Source of the DNA: Rhodocyclaceae bacterium
Lineage (GTDB): Bacteria; Pseudomonadota; Gammaproteobacteria; Burkholderiales; Rhodocyclaceae
Length of the DNA stretch: 64,000 nucleotides
Reading direction: 5' to 3'
Assembly (NCBI GenBank): GCA_020445765.1
Contig: JAGRFY010000028.1
Location: 1 to 64,000, forward strand
Both the position numbers and the translations under genes were made by a program. The notes beneath the pieces are model-generated. The model ran no database searches. It saw nothing but the letters and a program-made list of their open reading frames with translations, and was not told the DNA's origin. How positions within the stretch are numbered: position 1 is the stretch's first letter; each line of letters starts with the position of its first letter. Shown one piece after another: positions 1 through 7,628 of the stretch.

Positions 1-728
1 ACGGTGGCCGCATCGACGACTTCCTGGCGATCAACGGCAGCCGGGCGCTCGAATGCGCGCGCGACCTGGCCCGCAAGGAGGGGATCTTCGTCGGCATCTC
101 GTCCGGCGCCACCTTCGCCGGGGCGCTGGCCATCGCCGAGCACGCCGCCGAGGGCGCCAACATCCTGTGCATGCTGCCGGACACCGGCGAGCGCTATCTG
201 TCGACGCCGTTGTTCGAGGACGTCTCGGCGGAAATGAGCGAGGAGGAGATGGCGATCTCGCGCTCGACCGCCAACTACCGCTTCGACGTCGCCGCGCCGG
301 CGGCGCCGGCGACCGCTGACGCCGCCGAGCCCGAAGCGGAAGCGGTGGCCGAGGTCGAGCAACTGACTACGGACGCCAGCCAGCCGGTCGTGATGTTCGC
401 GCTCGAGTGGTGCGAGTTCTGCTGGTCGGTGCGCAAGGTACTGGCGAAGTACGGCATCGAATACCGTTCGGTGGATCTCGACTCGGTCGCCTATCAGGCC
501 GACAACCGCGGCGGCAAGGTGCGCGAGGCGCTGCGGGCGAAGACCGGCTGGAACACCTTCCCGCAGATCTTCATCGCCGGCGAATTCGTCGGTGGCTGCA
601 CCGACCTGTTCGACGCCTTGAAGGACGGCAGTCTGGCCGAACGTCTGGATCGCCACGAAATACCCTTCGACCGCTCGGTCGGCGACGACCCGTACGGCTA
701 TCTGCCGAAATGGCTGCACCCGCGCTGA
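1..728 (+). CDS. Cysteine synthase-glutaredoxin fusion (3' part)
   Basis: The gene is cut by the window start; the frame opens at base 3. The first ~80 visible residues are the C-terminal part of a PLP-dependent cysteine synthase of the CysK/CysM type, with the phosphate-binding GISSGA loop and the conserved PDTGERYLST segment. After an Ala/Glu-rich linker (about bases 290-370) comes a complete glutaredoxin domain with the redox motif CEFC and the glutathione-site signature TFPQIF followed by GGCTD. The enzyme would make cysteine from an activated serine and sulfide, with an attached thiol-disulfide module. The fusion is seen directly. The idea that the glutaredoxin reduces or senses something for the synthase is inference. 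Confidence 0.88.
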   Translation, partial: GGRIDDFLAINGSRALECARDLARKEGIFVGISSGATFAGALAIAEHAAEGANILCMLPDTGERYLSTPLFEDVSAEMSEEEMAISRSTANYRFDVAAPAAPATADAAEPEAEAVAEVEQLTTDASQPVVMFALEWCEFCWSVRKVLAKYGIEYRSVDLDSVAYQADNRGGKVREALRAKTGWNTFPQIFIAGEFVGGCTDLFDALKDGSLAERLDRHEIPFDRSVGDDPYGYLPKWLHPR

Positions 729-811
729 GCGCGACCGGGTCGCGTCTGGCGGCTGCCGCGTCATCGCGCCGTTGCCAGCGCGCTGCAGCACTGTTTATTG
801 GCGGTCATGAA

Positions 812-830
812 CTGTCGAAAAGTCTTACAA
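812..830. repeat. Copy 1 of a CTGTCGAAAA...TTACA motif
   Basis: This AT-rich 19-mer starts CTGTCGAAAA and ends TTACAA. A second copy lies at 947-965 in the same orientation, about 135 bases away, with the two ends conserved and the middle diverged. The flanks (729-1053) carry no gene. The layout resembles paired activator sites, but the nearest candidate target, the PEP-CTERM gene at 1736, lies on the far side of the HTH gene. Confidence 0.5.
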
Positions 831-946
831 ATAGGCGAAGAGATAACACGAGAATGCGCCGAACAAGGGTCGTGCATGCACTCATCAAGATCATTGAAAT
901 CAAATAATTGACTTGATTCCTGAGTTGAGATGGTGGCGCCAATAAG

Positions 947-965
947 CTGTCGAAAAATATTACAG
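947..965. repeat. Copy 2 of a CTGTCGAAAA...TTACA motif
   Basis: This copy reads CTGTCGAAAAATATTACAG and shares CTGTCGAAAA and TTACA with the copy at 812-830. The surrounding sequence from about 800 to 1010 is much richer in A+T than the rest of the window, as expected of a regulatory region or a foreign insert. I find no -24/-12 promoter with correct spacing beside it. Confidence 0.5.
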
Positions 966-1053
966 TTACAGCATTGCGGTATAACAAGTCGTTGACTAAT
1001 GGCGAAAGGCGTCAGAATTGGTGACGCGTGCGCCCGGTTCGAGGGCCGCGCAC

Positions 1054-1479
1054 CTACTCGCCGCGAAGCTGTCGCAGCAGTCGCTGGCACTGACGGATGC
1101 CGAGGTGGACCCGATAGCGCTCGGCAATGTATTCGGCGAGCCGACTGCCGTTCCACGATGCAGTGCTGTCCGCCGGTCCCGGCCTGCGCTGGAATTCGGC
1201 GTGAAGCGCCCGCATGGCATCGTCGGCAAGCCGCGACCGCCGGCCGCAGCGACGTCCGTCCTGCAGCGCAGCGAGACCCTCCTGCACGAAGGAATTCATC
1301 CACCGTTCGACGCTGCGGGTAGACGCGCCGAAGGTCTCGGCGACGATCCGGCAGGGCGTACCACTCGCCACCATCAGCACGCAGTGCAGGCGGTGCAGGT
1401 AGCGCAGGTCCGCTGAGCCTCGGACTGCCCGTCTGAGTTCCCGGCGCAAGCGCAGGGACTGGGGCGTGCTCTGCAACAT
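1054..1479 (-). CDS. Orphan helix-turn-helix protein, IS630-transposase N-terminus type
   Basis: The product has 141 residues. The region with GTPCRIVAETFGASTRSVERW is a Homeodomain-like HTH of the type opening IS630-family transposases. It is followed by the usual GRR..RRSRL basic segment and a second helical part (SRLAEYIAERY, QCQRLLRQL). The DDE catalytic domain is absent and the frame ends cleanly. It is therefore either a stand-alone DNA-binding protein, as found in several proteobacteria, or a transposase remnant. It sits alone, convergent with the cysteine synthase gene and divergent from the PEP-CTERM gene. No inverted repeats were recognised around it. Confidence 0.6.
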   Translation of the reverse strand: MLQSTPQSLRLRRELRRAVRGSADLRYLHRLHCVLMVASGTPCRIVAETFGASTRSVERWMNSFVQEGLAALQDGRRCGRRSRLADDAMRALHAEFQRRPGPADSTASWNGSRLAEYIAERYRVHLGIRQCQRLLRQLRGE

Positions 1480-1735
1480 CGTTCGCGCTCCGTCGAGGCG
1501 GGTGCCGGGTCGTCCGGTGCCCGCGCTCGCGACAATTCAATTGTCGTCCGTGCGTCGCCTTGCCTTCGGCATGTTCGATGCAGATCGAGTCCTTGCCAAG
1601 CGCATCTTGCCGGACTCGGTCGGAGAGGTGTACGACGACGCACTCCTGCCTTGGTCGCGTCGTCGCCGCGAATGGTTTTGACCGTTCGACCGGCGGCATC
1701 TCCGCGAGCACCGACCCGGCGAAAGGAGAACGGAA

Positions 1736-2623
1736 ATGCTTGACTCAGGCATTCGTCGCACGCTGTGCCATTCGATCGCCTGCATCGCGATCGCCACGCT
1801 GGCGTCGCCGGCCCTGGCCACCACCGGCGCGGTCGGCCAGCCGGCCGACGGCGGCACCCTCGAGATCACGATTCGGACCGAGAAGGGCAGTTCGTCGCTG
1901 CAGAAATTCTCGATCGAAGTGGTCAAGAACGAGAGCATCGAATCGAAGACCCAGAAGATCGTGAACGTGATCAACGGCCTGACCGAGGATGGCAAGAATC
2001 CGAAGAAGCCGAAGGATCGGGACGGCAAGGAGGAAGACACCAAGTACATCGCGCAGGTGAATCCGAAGAACAAGCAGTTGTTCGATGTCGTCCTGCGCTC
2101 CGAACGGAACATTCCCAGGACCACGGCACTGAATTTCAGCTTCCGCGGACCGGTCGAGCAGGGGCGGGCAGTGGCGGCGCTCAACCCGGGGGATACGCAG
2201 TCGATCTACGTGCTGCACAACCCCACCGATCCGCTGACCGGGCTCGATCCGCAGGGCAATCCGGCGGTGCTCGCGCTGGCCACCGACAAGGGCGACTTCC
2301 TGTTCGAGACTGGCGCGGGTGACCTGGCCGCGGGTGTGTTCGAGAGTTTCGTGGCCAGTGTCCTGCGCGGCTACGGCGGCGCCTACGATCCGTCGGCCTT
2401 CACGTTTGCGCTCGATCTGACGCCGGAGGTCGGTTTCGCCTACCTGGACTGGACCGACACCGCATTCGACATCAGCTATGGCTTCACCCACAGCGAGCCC
2501 GGTTCGAATTCGTTCATTCCGGAACCCGCTTCGCTGGCCCTGTCGGCCCTGGGCCTGGCGGTATTGGGCTGGTCCGGCAGATCGGGGCGCTCGCGGACCG
2601 GCGGCGGACCGGCGCCCTCCTGA
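1736..2623 (+). CDS. PEP-CTERM sorting-domain secreted protein
   Basis: The product has 295 residues. It has an N-terminal Sec signal (about residues 1-29, ending ASPALA) and a long charged, Lys/Glu-rich region with no recognised domain. The C-terminal tripartite signal consists of IPEP, a hydrophobic helix (SLALSALGLAVLG) and a short Arg-rich tail. In this family the tail is removed by an exosortase and the protein reaches the cell surface or exopolysaccharide matrix. No exosortase or EPS gene is in the window, so the machinery lies elsewhere. A strong AAAGGAGA Shine-Dalgarno precedes the ATG. The passenger region resembles nothing I can name. Confidence 0.85.
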   Translation: MLDSGIRRTLCHSIACIAIATLASPALATTGAVGQPADGGTLEITIRTEKGSSSLQKFSIEVVKNESIESKTQKIVNVINGLTEDGKNPKKPKDRDGKEEDTKYIAQVNPKNKQLFDVVLRSERNIPRTTALNFSFRGPVEQGRAVAALNPGDTQSIYVLHNPTDPLTGLDPQGNPAVLALATDKGDFLFETGAGDLAAGVFESFVASVLRGYGGAYDPSAFTFALDLTPEVGFAYLDWTDTAFDISYGFTHSEPGSNSFIPEPASLALSALGLAVLGWSGRSGRSRTGGGPAPS

Positions 2624-2633
2624 CACGCAGGCA

Positions 2634-2653
2634 CGGCCGGCGTGAGCCGGCCG
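2634..2653. terminator. Hairpin between convergent genes
   Basis: A perfect 8-bp stem (CGGCCGGC/GCCGGCCG) with a GTGA tetraloop lies between the stop of the PEP-CTERM gene and the stop of yfdX1. There is no T-run on either side, so termination in both directions is plausible but not certain. Confidence 0.45.
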
Positions 2654-2717
2654 CATGGGCGGCGCCATGGTCTCGCCAACGCGGGTGACGGCGCCATTCG
2701 CGCTGCGACGGTGAAGG

Positions 2718-3431
2718 TCAATTGGCCTGGGTCGATGCCTGTGCCGGCGTGGCGGCGATGGTGTCGCCCGTGGCGGTCGCCGTCGCCACCGGTTTCGGCG
2801 TCTCGACCAGCATCACGGTCTCGACCGAAAGCCCGTCCTCGGCCGCCTTCAGCGCCAGATTGGCATCGAAGAAGTTCCGGTCGTGGATCTTGCCGGCCGC
2901 CTCATCGACATGGGCACGGGTTTCCTGCAGCGGCATCAGCAACTGGGTGTAGCCGATGTCCTCCTCGGCGAGCTTCAACTGCTCGATCGCCTCCTGGGTC
3001 TTGCCGTTCTTCAGGTGCTGCTCGCCCTGGTCGAGGTGCGCGGCCTTCTCCGGCGTCCCGACGTAATCCTGGTCGACGACGAGTTGTCCGTCGATCGAGA
3101 TCAGGTTGGTGTCGCCGCTCTGGCCGACCCCCGTCGCCTTCTCGTCGGTGGCGGCCTTGGCGAGCGACTGCTGGGCCTGCTGGACCAGTTCCCGCGCCTG
3201 ATCGGTGTCGCCGTTGAACAGGGCGACCCGCGCCGATCGCACGGCGCGCATGGCGTCGAAGCCGTCTTGCGAGACCTGCAGATTCATTTCCTTCTGCTGC
3301 TCGGCCTGGCGGGCCTTGACCGGTGCCGAATCCGGCACGCCGGCGATCGCGCCGAGCGGGGCGAAGCCGGCGCTGGCGAGGGCGGTGGCGGCGAACAGGC
3401 CGATGATGCTATTGCGAAGAACGTTGCTCAT
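2718..3431 (-). CDS. yfdX: YfdX family periplasmic protein, copy 1
   Basis: The product has 237 residues, with an N-terminal Sec signal (about residues 1-31) followed by the helical YfdX domain. Family marks include DGFDAMRAVRSARVALFNGD, NLISIDGQLVV and EDIGYTQLLMPLQETRAHVDEA. E. coli YfdX belongs to the EvgA acid/multidrug-resistance regulon and is a periplasmic helical protein of unclear activity. A close paralogue lies at 6738-7445. Both start codons sit in the same leader, GGAGCCAGATCATGA. A sigma-54 promoter at 3537-3551 and paired upstream sites at 3616-3649 precede this copy. Confidence 0.88.
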   Translation of the reverse strand: MSNVLRNSIIGLFAATALASAGFAPLGAIAGVPDSAPVKARQAEQQKEMNLQVSQDGFDAMRAVRSARVALFNGDTDQARELVQQAQQSLAKAATDEKATGVGQSGDTNLISIDGQLVVDQDYVGTPEKAAHLDQGEQHLKNGKTQEAIEQLKLAEEDIGYTQLLMPLQETRAHVDEAAGKIHDRNFFDANLALKAAEDGLSVETVMLVETPKPVATATATGDTIAATPAQASTQAN

Positions 3432-3536
3432 GATCTGGCTCCTTGCACCCGGTTTCGGATATCAGGGTGGTCGCGACGGGGTGTCGGGTCGCCTGGCCAT
3501 CCTTCGGCTTTTTCGGTTGAGCCTGCCAATTGATTC

Positions 3537-3551
3537 GCATCGACCGTGCCA
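3537..3551 (-). promoter_or_regulatory. Sigma-54 promoter of yfdX copy 1
   Basis: On the minus strand this reads TGGCAC-GGTCG-ATGC, against the consensus TGGCAC-N5-TTGC. The -24 GG and -12 GC are exactly 10 bp apart. The predicted start is near 3525, giving a leader of about 94 nt to yfdX1. The -12 element differs from consensus by one base. Confidence 0.75.
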
Positions 3552-3615
3552 ACCGTTCAACTCGTTGTTAACAAACAAAATTACGTCGATTCGCGATGTC
3601 ATGGGGCGGCACTTT

Positions 3616-3649
3616 GGCGGCTATAACCACCAGCCCGGCGAAATCCACC
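3616..3649. promoter_or_regulatory. Paired upstream activator sites for yfdX copy 1
   Basis: Site 1 (3616-3631) is GGCGGCTATAACCACC, a near-palindrome centred about 98 bp upstream of the predicted start. Site 2 (3637-3649, GGCGAAATCCACC) lies 21 bp further out, about two helical turns away. Site 1 differs by a single base from site 1 of yfdX copy 2 (7629-7644). Pairs of dimer sites at about -100 are typical of enhancer-binding proteins. Confidence 0.65.
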
Positions 3650-3733
3650 AGTGACCGCGCCTGCGGCAGGCACATCACGGCTGGGTGGATCGTGGCGCGC
3701 CGGGTGGGCCGCGCCAACGCGAGCGCGGTCCGG

Positions 3734-3767
3734 AAAATGCCGAACCCGCCACAGCGTGGCGGGTTCG
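3734..3767 (-). terminator. Terminator of the patatin-bdhA-sel1 operon
   Basis: A perfect 12-bp stem (CGAACCCGCCAC/GTGGCGGGTTCG) with a 3-nt loop is followed, after GC, by TTTT in minus-strand reading. It lies about 40 bases past the sel1 stop and matches the end of the operon. Confidence 0.75.
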
Positions 3768-3804
3768 GGCGGTATCGGTGCGGCGGGCGCCAGCCTGCGG
3801 CGGA

Positions 3805-4515
3805 TCATCCCGGGCTGGCTGCGGCCGGCCGGGGGGCGGCTGGGCTCGTCGTGGGCGGCGATCCCGGCATCGCAGGCGGCGCGGCAGGCTTGTCCGTCTG
3901 AACCAACTGCCTGGCCCGCTGCTCGCCGTCGGTCTGCTGGGCGACCGACAGCTGTCCAGCCTGGTCGTCCCGGCGCCGTGCCGCCAGCGAATCGCCGAGG
4001 GTTGCGGCCGCCGCGTAGTCGGCATAGGCCGCCACCGGATCAGCGGCGCCCCCGAGACCGACCGCATTCATGTCACCGAGGTGGCGCATGGCTTCAGCGT
4101 CGCCGCCGACGGCGGCCTGCCGAAGCCAGTGACGGGCGGCGCCGAGATCCTGTACCTGATCGTGGCCGGCGAGATAGAGCAGACCGAGTTGGCGCGCGGC
4201 ACGGATGTTGCCGGCCTCGGCGGCCTGGCTCAGCCACTTGACCGCCTTGCCGGCGTCGCGCCCGACGCCGTCGCCATACTGGTACATGGCCCCGAGGAAA
4301 TAGGCGGCGGTGGCGTCGCCGTGCGCTGCCAGCCGCTCGAACAGCGGCCTCGCCTCGGCGGCATGGCCGCCACGGTATTCGCCGATGGCCGTCGCTTCGG
4401 CGCGGGCGTCGTTGTTGCCGCCGGAATTTGTCACGCGGCCGGCGGCGAAGGCGAGCGGGATCAAGAGCGCAATGAAGAGCATGATTGCCTGTCGGTTGAT
4501 GTGGTCGTTTGTCAT
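3805..4515 (-). CDS. Sel1-repeat (tetratricopeptide-like) envelope protein
   Basis: The product has 236 residues. A hydrophobic N-terminal segment (about 11-25) acts as signal or anchor. Three to four Sel1-like repeats follow, with repeated AAYFLGAMYQYGDGVGRD, AARQLGLLYLAG and AMRHLGDMNAVGLGG patterns. The tail is disordered and rich in Pro/Ala. Sel1 repeats mediate protein-protein contacts, often in envelope signalling, and the partner here is unknown. It is the last gene of the operon begun by the patatin gene: the bdhA stop is 48 bases upstream and a strong terminator follows. It should share the sigma-54 promoter at 6559-6573. Confidence 0.8.
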   Translation of the reverse strand: MTNDHINRQAIMLFIALLIPLAFAAGRVTNSGGNNDARAEATAIGEYRGGHAAEARPLFERLAAHGDATAAYFLGAMYQYGDGVGRDAGKAVKWLSQAAEAGNIRAARQLGLLYLAGHDQVQDLGAARHWLRQAAVGGDAEAMRHLGDMNAVGLGGAADPVAAYADYAAAATLGDSLAARRRDDQAGQLSVAQQTDGEQRARQLVQTDKPAAPPAMPGSPPTTSPAAPRPAAASPG

Positions 4516-4563
4516 GGTCGATCTCCCGTTGATGACGTCGGCGTGTCGCCGCGCACCGCAGTG

Positions 4564-5346
4564 CTACTTCATGCACCAGCCATGGCTGACGATGATCGAC
4601 TGGCCGGTCAGTGCGTTGTTGCCGAAGCCGGCCAGGAACACCGCGACGTCGGCGACGTCCTGCATCGTCGTGAAGCGCTGATCCACGGTCTCGCCGAGCA
4701 TCACCCGGCTGACCACCTCCTGTTCGCTGATACCGAGTTCCTTCGCCTGTTCGGGAATCTGTCGGTCGACCAGAGGCGTGCGGACGAAGCCGGGGCAGAT
4801 CACGTTGGCGCGCACGCCGTGGGCCGCCCCTTCCTTCGCTGCCACCCGCGCCAGCCCTAGGATCGCGTGCTTCGCGGCGACGTAGGCGGACTTCAGCGCC
4901 GATGCCTCGTGGCTGTGCACCGAGCCCATGTAGATCAGCGAACCGGAACCCTGCGCGTACATGTGGCGGACCGCCGCGCGCGTCGTCAGGAAGGCGCCTT
5001 CGACGTGGATCGCCATCAGCCGGCGGAAATCGGCGAGCGGGAACGACTCGATCGGGTGCACCCGCTGGATGCCGGCGTTGGACACCAGCGTGTCGATGCG
5101 GCCGAAGCGGCGTGCCACCGAATCGATGCCTTCGTCCACCGCCGCTTCGTCGGTGACGTCCATGTGCAGCACGATCGCTTCCGGGCCGCCGGCGGCAGCA
5201 ATGCGCTCGACCGTGCGGTGGGCGCCGTCGAGGTCCACATCGGCGATCGCGACGCGAGCACCTTCGGCGGCGAAGGAAAGGGCGATCTGGCGGCCGATGC
5301 CGGAGCCGCCACCGGTGACGACGGCGACCTGGTTGTCGAGTTTCAT
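4564..5346 (-). CDS. bdhA: D-3-hydroxybutyrate dehydrogenase (SDR)
   Basis: The product has 260 residues and is a classical short-chain dehydrogenase that oxidises D-3-hydroxybutyrate to acetoacetate with NAD+, a step in polyhydroxybutyrate breakdown. The coenzyme motif TGGGSGIG lies at about residues 12-19, NAG at the usual place, catalytic Ser in MGSVHS and the YVAAK pair. The C-terminus GQSIIVSHGW is characteristic of 3-hydroxybutyrate dehydrogenases and separates it from FabG-type reductases. The start is MKLDN, since the upstream frame extension is not SDR-like. It lies 37 bases after the patatin gene. bdhA-patatin pairing is known in Legionella (bdhA-patD). Confidence 0.9.
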   Translation of the reverse strand: MKLDNQVAVVTGGGSGIGRQIALSFAAEGARVAIADVDLDGAHRTVERIAAAGGPEAIVLHMDVTDEAAVDEGIDSVARRFGRIDTLVSNAGIQRVHPIESFPLADFRRLMAIHVEGAFLTTRAAVRHMYAQGSGSLIYMGSVHSHEASALKSAYVAAKHAILGLARVAAKEGAAHGVRANVICPGFVRTPLVDRQIPEQAKELGISEQEVVSRVMLGETVDQRFTTMQDVADVAVFLAGFGNNALTGQSIIVSHGWCMK

Positions 5347-5383
5347 GATGAATCTCCTGTGCAAGTGAGTCGAGCGCGAAGCG

Positions 5384-6523
5384 TCACGGAACGCCCGCGC
5401 GGTTGGTGTCGAACACGGCGATGCCCTGGTCGGCACGGGGTGGCTGGCGCCAGATCTGGCTTCGCAGCGTGCGGTGCGCATCGCCGAGCCCGGCGCGCCA
5501 GTGGTCGCCCATTGCGCGACGCGAGAATTCGTAGTCCTTGTTGGGGCCGTCGTAGGCCGCGCGCCGGTAGATCAGGTGCACCACCGAAAATGCGTTGCGT
5601 GGTCGCAACGCACACAACTCGGCGATTCCGGCCTCGTGCATTGCCTCCGCCGGCAGCCGGTCGGCGAGGCGGCCGATCGCCAGCCGGAGGGCGTGCATGG
5701 CCCGGTAGTGGTCGGTGTTGAGGCGGGTGCGACTGGAGAAGACGATGTCCTTGCGGCGCTCCTCGACTTCGATCAGCGTCTGCGGAAACGGCCCGAGGGC
5801 GCTGAACAGATCGACCTGGAAGACCAGCGTGCGGTCGGCTTCGGCCTGATCGAGGACGTGGGCGAGCGGCGTGTTCGATACCAGCCCGCCATCCCAGAAG
5901 TACTCGCCGTCGATCTCGATCGGCGGAAAGCCCGGCGGCAGCGCACCGCTGGCCATCACGTGCTCCGGGCCGATCTGCATGCGACGGGAATCGAAGAAGC
6001 TGAAATTGCCGGTACGGACATTGACCGCGCCGAGGCTCAGCCGCACCGGACCGTCGTTGATGCGAGCGAAGTCCACATGCTCGAGCAGGGTGCGGCGCAG
6101 CGGGGCGGTGTCGTAGTGGCTCAGCGCCTGCGGCGAACCGGGCAGGGCGAACCATGCCGAGGGCAGGCGCGGGCGAAAGAAGCCGGCGATGCCGCCGGCG
6201 ACCGCCCATGCACTGCTCATCAGTCCGAACGCCCGCCGCGAGGCGGTGTCGTCGAGGGCCAGCGCGGAGAGACCGTCGTCGCGGGTGATGCGCTGCCAGA
6301 ACGAACGCAGCCGCTCGAGGCGATGCGCCGGTGGATTGCCGGCGAGGATCGCGGCGTTGATCGCGCCGATCGAGATGCCGGCGATCCAACCCGGCTCGAC
6401 GCCGGCTTCGTGCAGCGCTTCATAGACGCCCGCCTGATAGGCGCCGAGGGCGCCGCCACCCTGCAGCACGAGGGCGGTCTGATCGAACAAGGCGTCCGGC
6501 GACAGGCTTTCGGGGGCATTCAT
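5384..6523 (-). CDS. Patatin-like phospholipase (DUF3734 type)
   Basis: The product has 379 residues. The patatin fold is marked by the oxyanion loop GGGALGAY, the nucleophile elbow GISIG and the catalytic Asp in DGGLVSNTP. This predicts a Ser-Asp lipid acyl hydrolase in the cytoplasm or at the inner membrane. The C-terminal ~120 residues match the DUF3734 extension, including the YEFSRRAM segment. The MNAPES start at 6523 is chosen because AGGAG precedes it and because the sigma-54 promoter at 6559-6573 would begin transcription near 6547, excluding the longer starts. It is the first gene of a patatin-bdhA-sel1 operon. The substrate, membrane lipid or polymer-granule lipid, is not evident. 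Confidence 0.88.
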   Translation of the reverse strand: MNAPESLSPDALFDQTALVLQGGGALGAYQAGVYEALHEAGVEPGWIAGISIGAINAAILAGNPPAHRLERLRSFWQRITRDDGLSALALDDTASRRAFGLMSSAWAVAGGIAGFFRPRLPSAWFALPGSPQALSHYDTAPLRRTLLEHVDFARINDGPVRLSLGAVNVRTGNFSFFDSRRMQIGPEHVMASGALPPGFPPIEIDGEYFWDGGLVSNTPLAHVLDQAEADRTLVFQVDLFSALGPFPQTLIEVEERRKDIVFSSRTRLNTDHYRAMHALRLAIGRLADRLPAEAMHEAGIAELCALRPRNAFSVVHLIYRRAAYDGPNKDYEFSRRAMGDHWRAGLGDAHRTLRSQIWRQPPRADQGIAVFDTNRAGVP

Positions 6524-6558
6524 CAGATCGATCTCCTGGAGGATTCGCTGATGCATTG

Positions 6559-6573
6559 GCAGCATCCATGCCA
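6559..6573 (-). promoter_or_regulatory. Sigma-54 promoter of the patatin-bdhA-sel1 operon
   Basis: On the minus strand this reads TGGCAT-GGATG-CTGC, with the invariant GG and GC exactly 10 bp apart. Two bases differ from consensus. The predicted start near 6547 gives a 24-nt leader to the MNAPES start codon. Confidence 0.62.
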
Positions 6574-6625
6574 AGGAAAAACTTGAGTGAGAACAGTTGC
6601 TTGTGAGAATCTGGCGCGGGCGGAT

Positions 6626-6664
6626 GGTGGCTTTGCGCCGGTCAGGCCGGTGGATATCCACCGG
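6626..6664. promoter_or_regulatory. Paired upstream activator sites for the patatin operon
   Basis: The stronger site (6647-6664) is the perfect 18-bp palindrome CCGGTGGATATCCACCGG. A weaker site, GGTGGCTTTGCGCC, lies at 6626-6639, 23 bp away. Their centres are about 108 and 85 bp upstream of the predicted start, one helical turn closer than at the yfdX promoters. The inner GGTGG/CCACC arms match the sites at 3616, 7629 and 11422. Confidence 0.65.
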
Positions 6665-6687
6665 TCGCCGGCAAGGGCCCCGACGCG

Positions 6688-6714
6688 AAAACGGCCGGGC
6701 AGCGGCCCGGCCGT
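6688..6714 (-). terminator. Terminator of yfdX copy 2
   Basis: A perfect 10-bp stem (ACGGCCGGGC/GCCCGGCCGT) with an AGCG loop is followed by TTTT on the minus strand, 24 bases past the yfdX2 stop. It separates yfdX2 transcripts from the activator sites of the patatin operon. Confidence 0.7.
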
Positions 6715-6737
6715 GTCGGCGTCGCGGATGCGGCGGG

Positions 6738-7445
6738 TCAATTCACCTTGCTGGGAGGCTGCGCCGGTGTCGTCGCGGTGCTGGCCGCAGTCGCGGCATT
6801 GGCCTGCTTGGGTACTTCGACCAGCATCACGGTCTCGACGGCAAGCCCTTCCTCGGCACCCTTGAGCGCAAGATTGGCGTCGAAATAGTCGCCTTTCTGG
6901 ATCATCCGATCGGCATCGTCCACGTGGCTGCGAGTCTCCTTCAGCGGCATCAGCAGCCGCGTGTAGCCGATGTCTTCCTCGGTGAGCTTCAGCTGCTCGA
7001 TGGCCTCCTGGGTGTTGCCGTCCTTGAGGTGCCGTTCGCCGCGGTTGAGGTGGGCGGCCTTGTCCGGTGACCCGATGTAGCCTTCGCCGACGACGAGCTG
7101 GCCGTCGATCGAGATCAGGTTGGGGTCGCCGCTCCGGCTCGTGCCGACGGCCTTTTCGTCGGTGGCCGCCTTGGTCAGCGCCTGCTGCGCCTGTCCGACG
7201 TACGCCTTCGCGTGCTCGGTGTCGCCGTTGAACAGCGCCACGCGGGCGGCGCGTACGTTGCGCATGGCTTCGAAGCCGTCGCGCGAGAGATGGACGTTGA
7301 TCGGCTGCTGCTTGCCGGCATGGGCCGATCCGGCCGACGCCGAGCCAGCGGCGCCGGCCATCGCCCTTAGCGGGGCGAGGCCGGCGCCGGCGAGCGCGGT
7401 GGCGGCGAACAGGCCGATGACGGTGTTGCGAAGGATCGTGTTCAT
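6738..7445 (-). CDS. yfdX: YfdX family periplasmic protein, copy 2
   Basis: The product has 235 residues and is a close paralogue of the protein at 2718-3431. It has the same N-terminal signal (FAATALAGAGLAPL), the same DGFEAMRNVRAARVALFNGD and NLISIDGQLVVGE motifs and the same EEDIGYTRLLMPLKETRSHVDDA region. The C-terminal tails differ. The leader GGAGCCAGATCATGA is identical to that of copy 1. The sigma-54 promoter at 7550-7564 and paired sites at 7629-7662 match copy 1 in type and distance, so the duplication carried its regulatory region. The periplasmic chaperone-like role is inferred from the family only. Confidence 0.88.
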   Translation of the reverse strand: MNTILRNTVIGLFAATALAGAGLAPLRAMAGAAGSASAGSAHAGKQQPINVHLSRDGFEAMRNVRAARVALFNGDTEHAKAYVGQAQQALTKAATDEKAVGTSRSGDPNLISIDGQLVVGEGYIGSPDKAAHLNRGERHLKDGNTQEAIEQLKLTEEDIGYTRLLMPLKETRSHVDDADRMIQKGDYFDANLALKGAEEGLAVETVMLVEVPKQANAATAASTATTPAQPPSKVN

Positions 7446-7549
7446 GATCTGGCTCCTGGCACCCGGTTTCTGGGATCAGGCCGCCGGCGACGGGGTGTCG
7501 GGTCGCCAGGCCTTCGTTCGGCTATTGCTGCCTTGCCGATGGTGCCGTT

Positions 7550-7564
7550 GCAGCGCCCGTGCCA
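7550..7564 (-). promoter_or_regulatory. Sigma-54 promoter of yfdX copy 2
   Basis: On the minus strand this reads TGGCAC-GGGCG-CTGC, with exact GG-N10-GC spacing and a perfect -24 hexamer. The predicted start is near 7538, about 93 nt before the yfdX2 start codon, almost the same leader length as for copy 1. Confidence 0.75.
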
Positions 7565-7628
7565 TTTATGCAACCATCTGAAACGAAACGATTGTTGTGC
7601 CGAACTGTGGACTCGGGTGGCCGCGGCT

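Noticed and set aside
6524-6661. Longer starts for the patatin gene
   Set aside because: Transcription from the sigma-54 promoter at 6559-6573 would begin inside this stretch, and AGGAG lies before the MNAPES codon.
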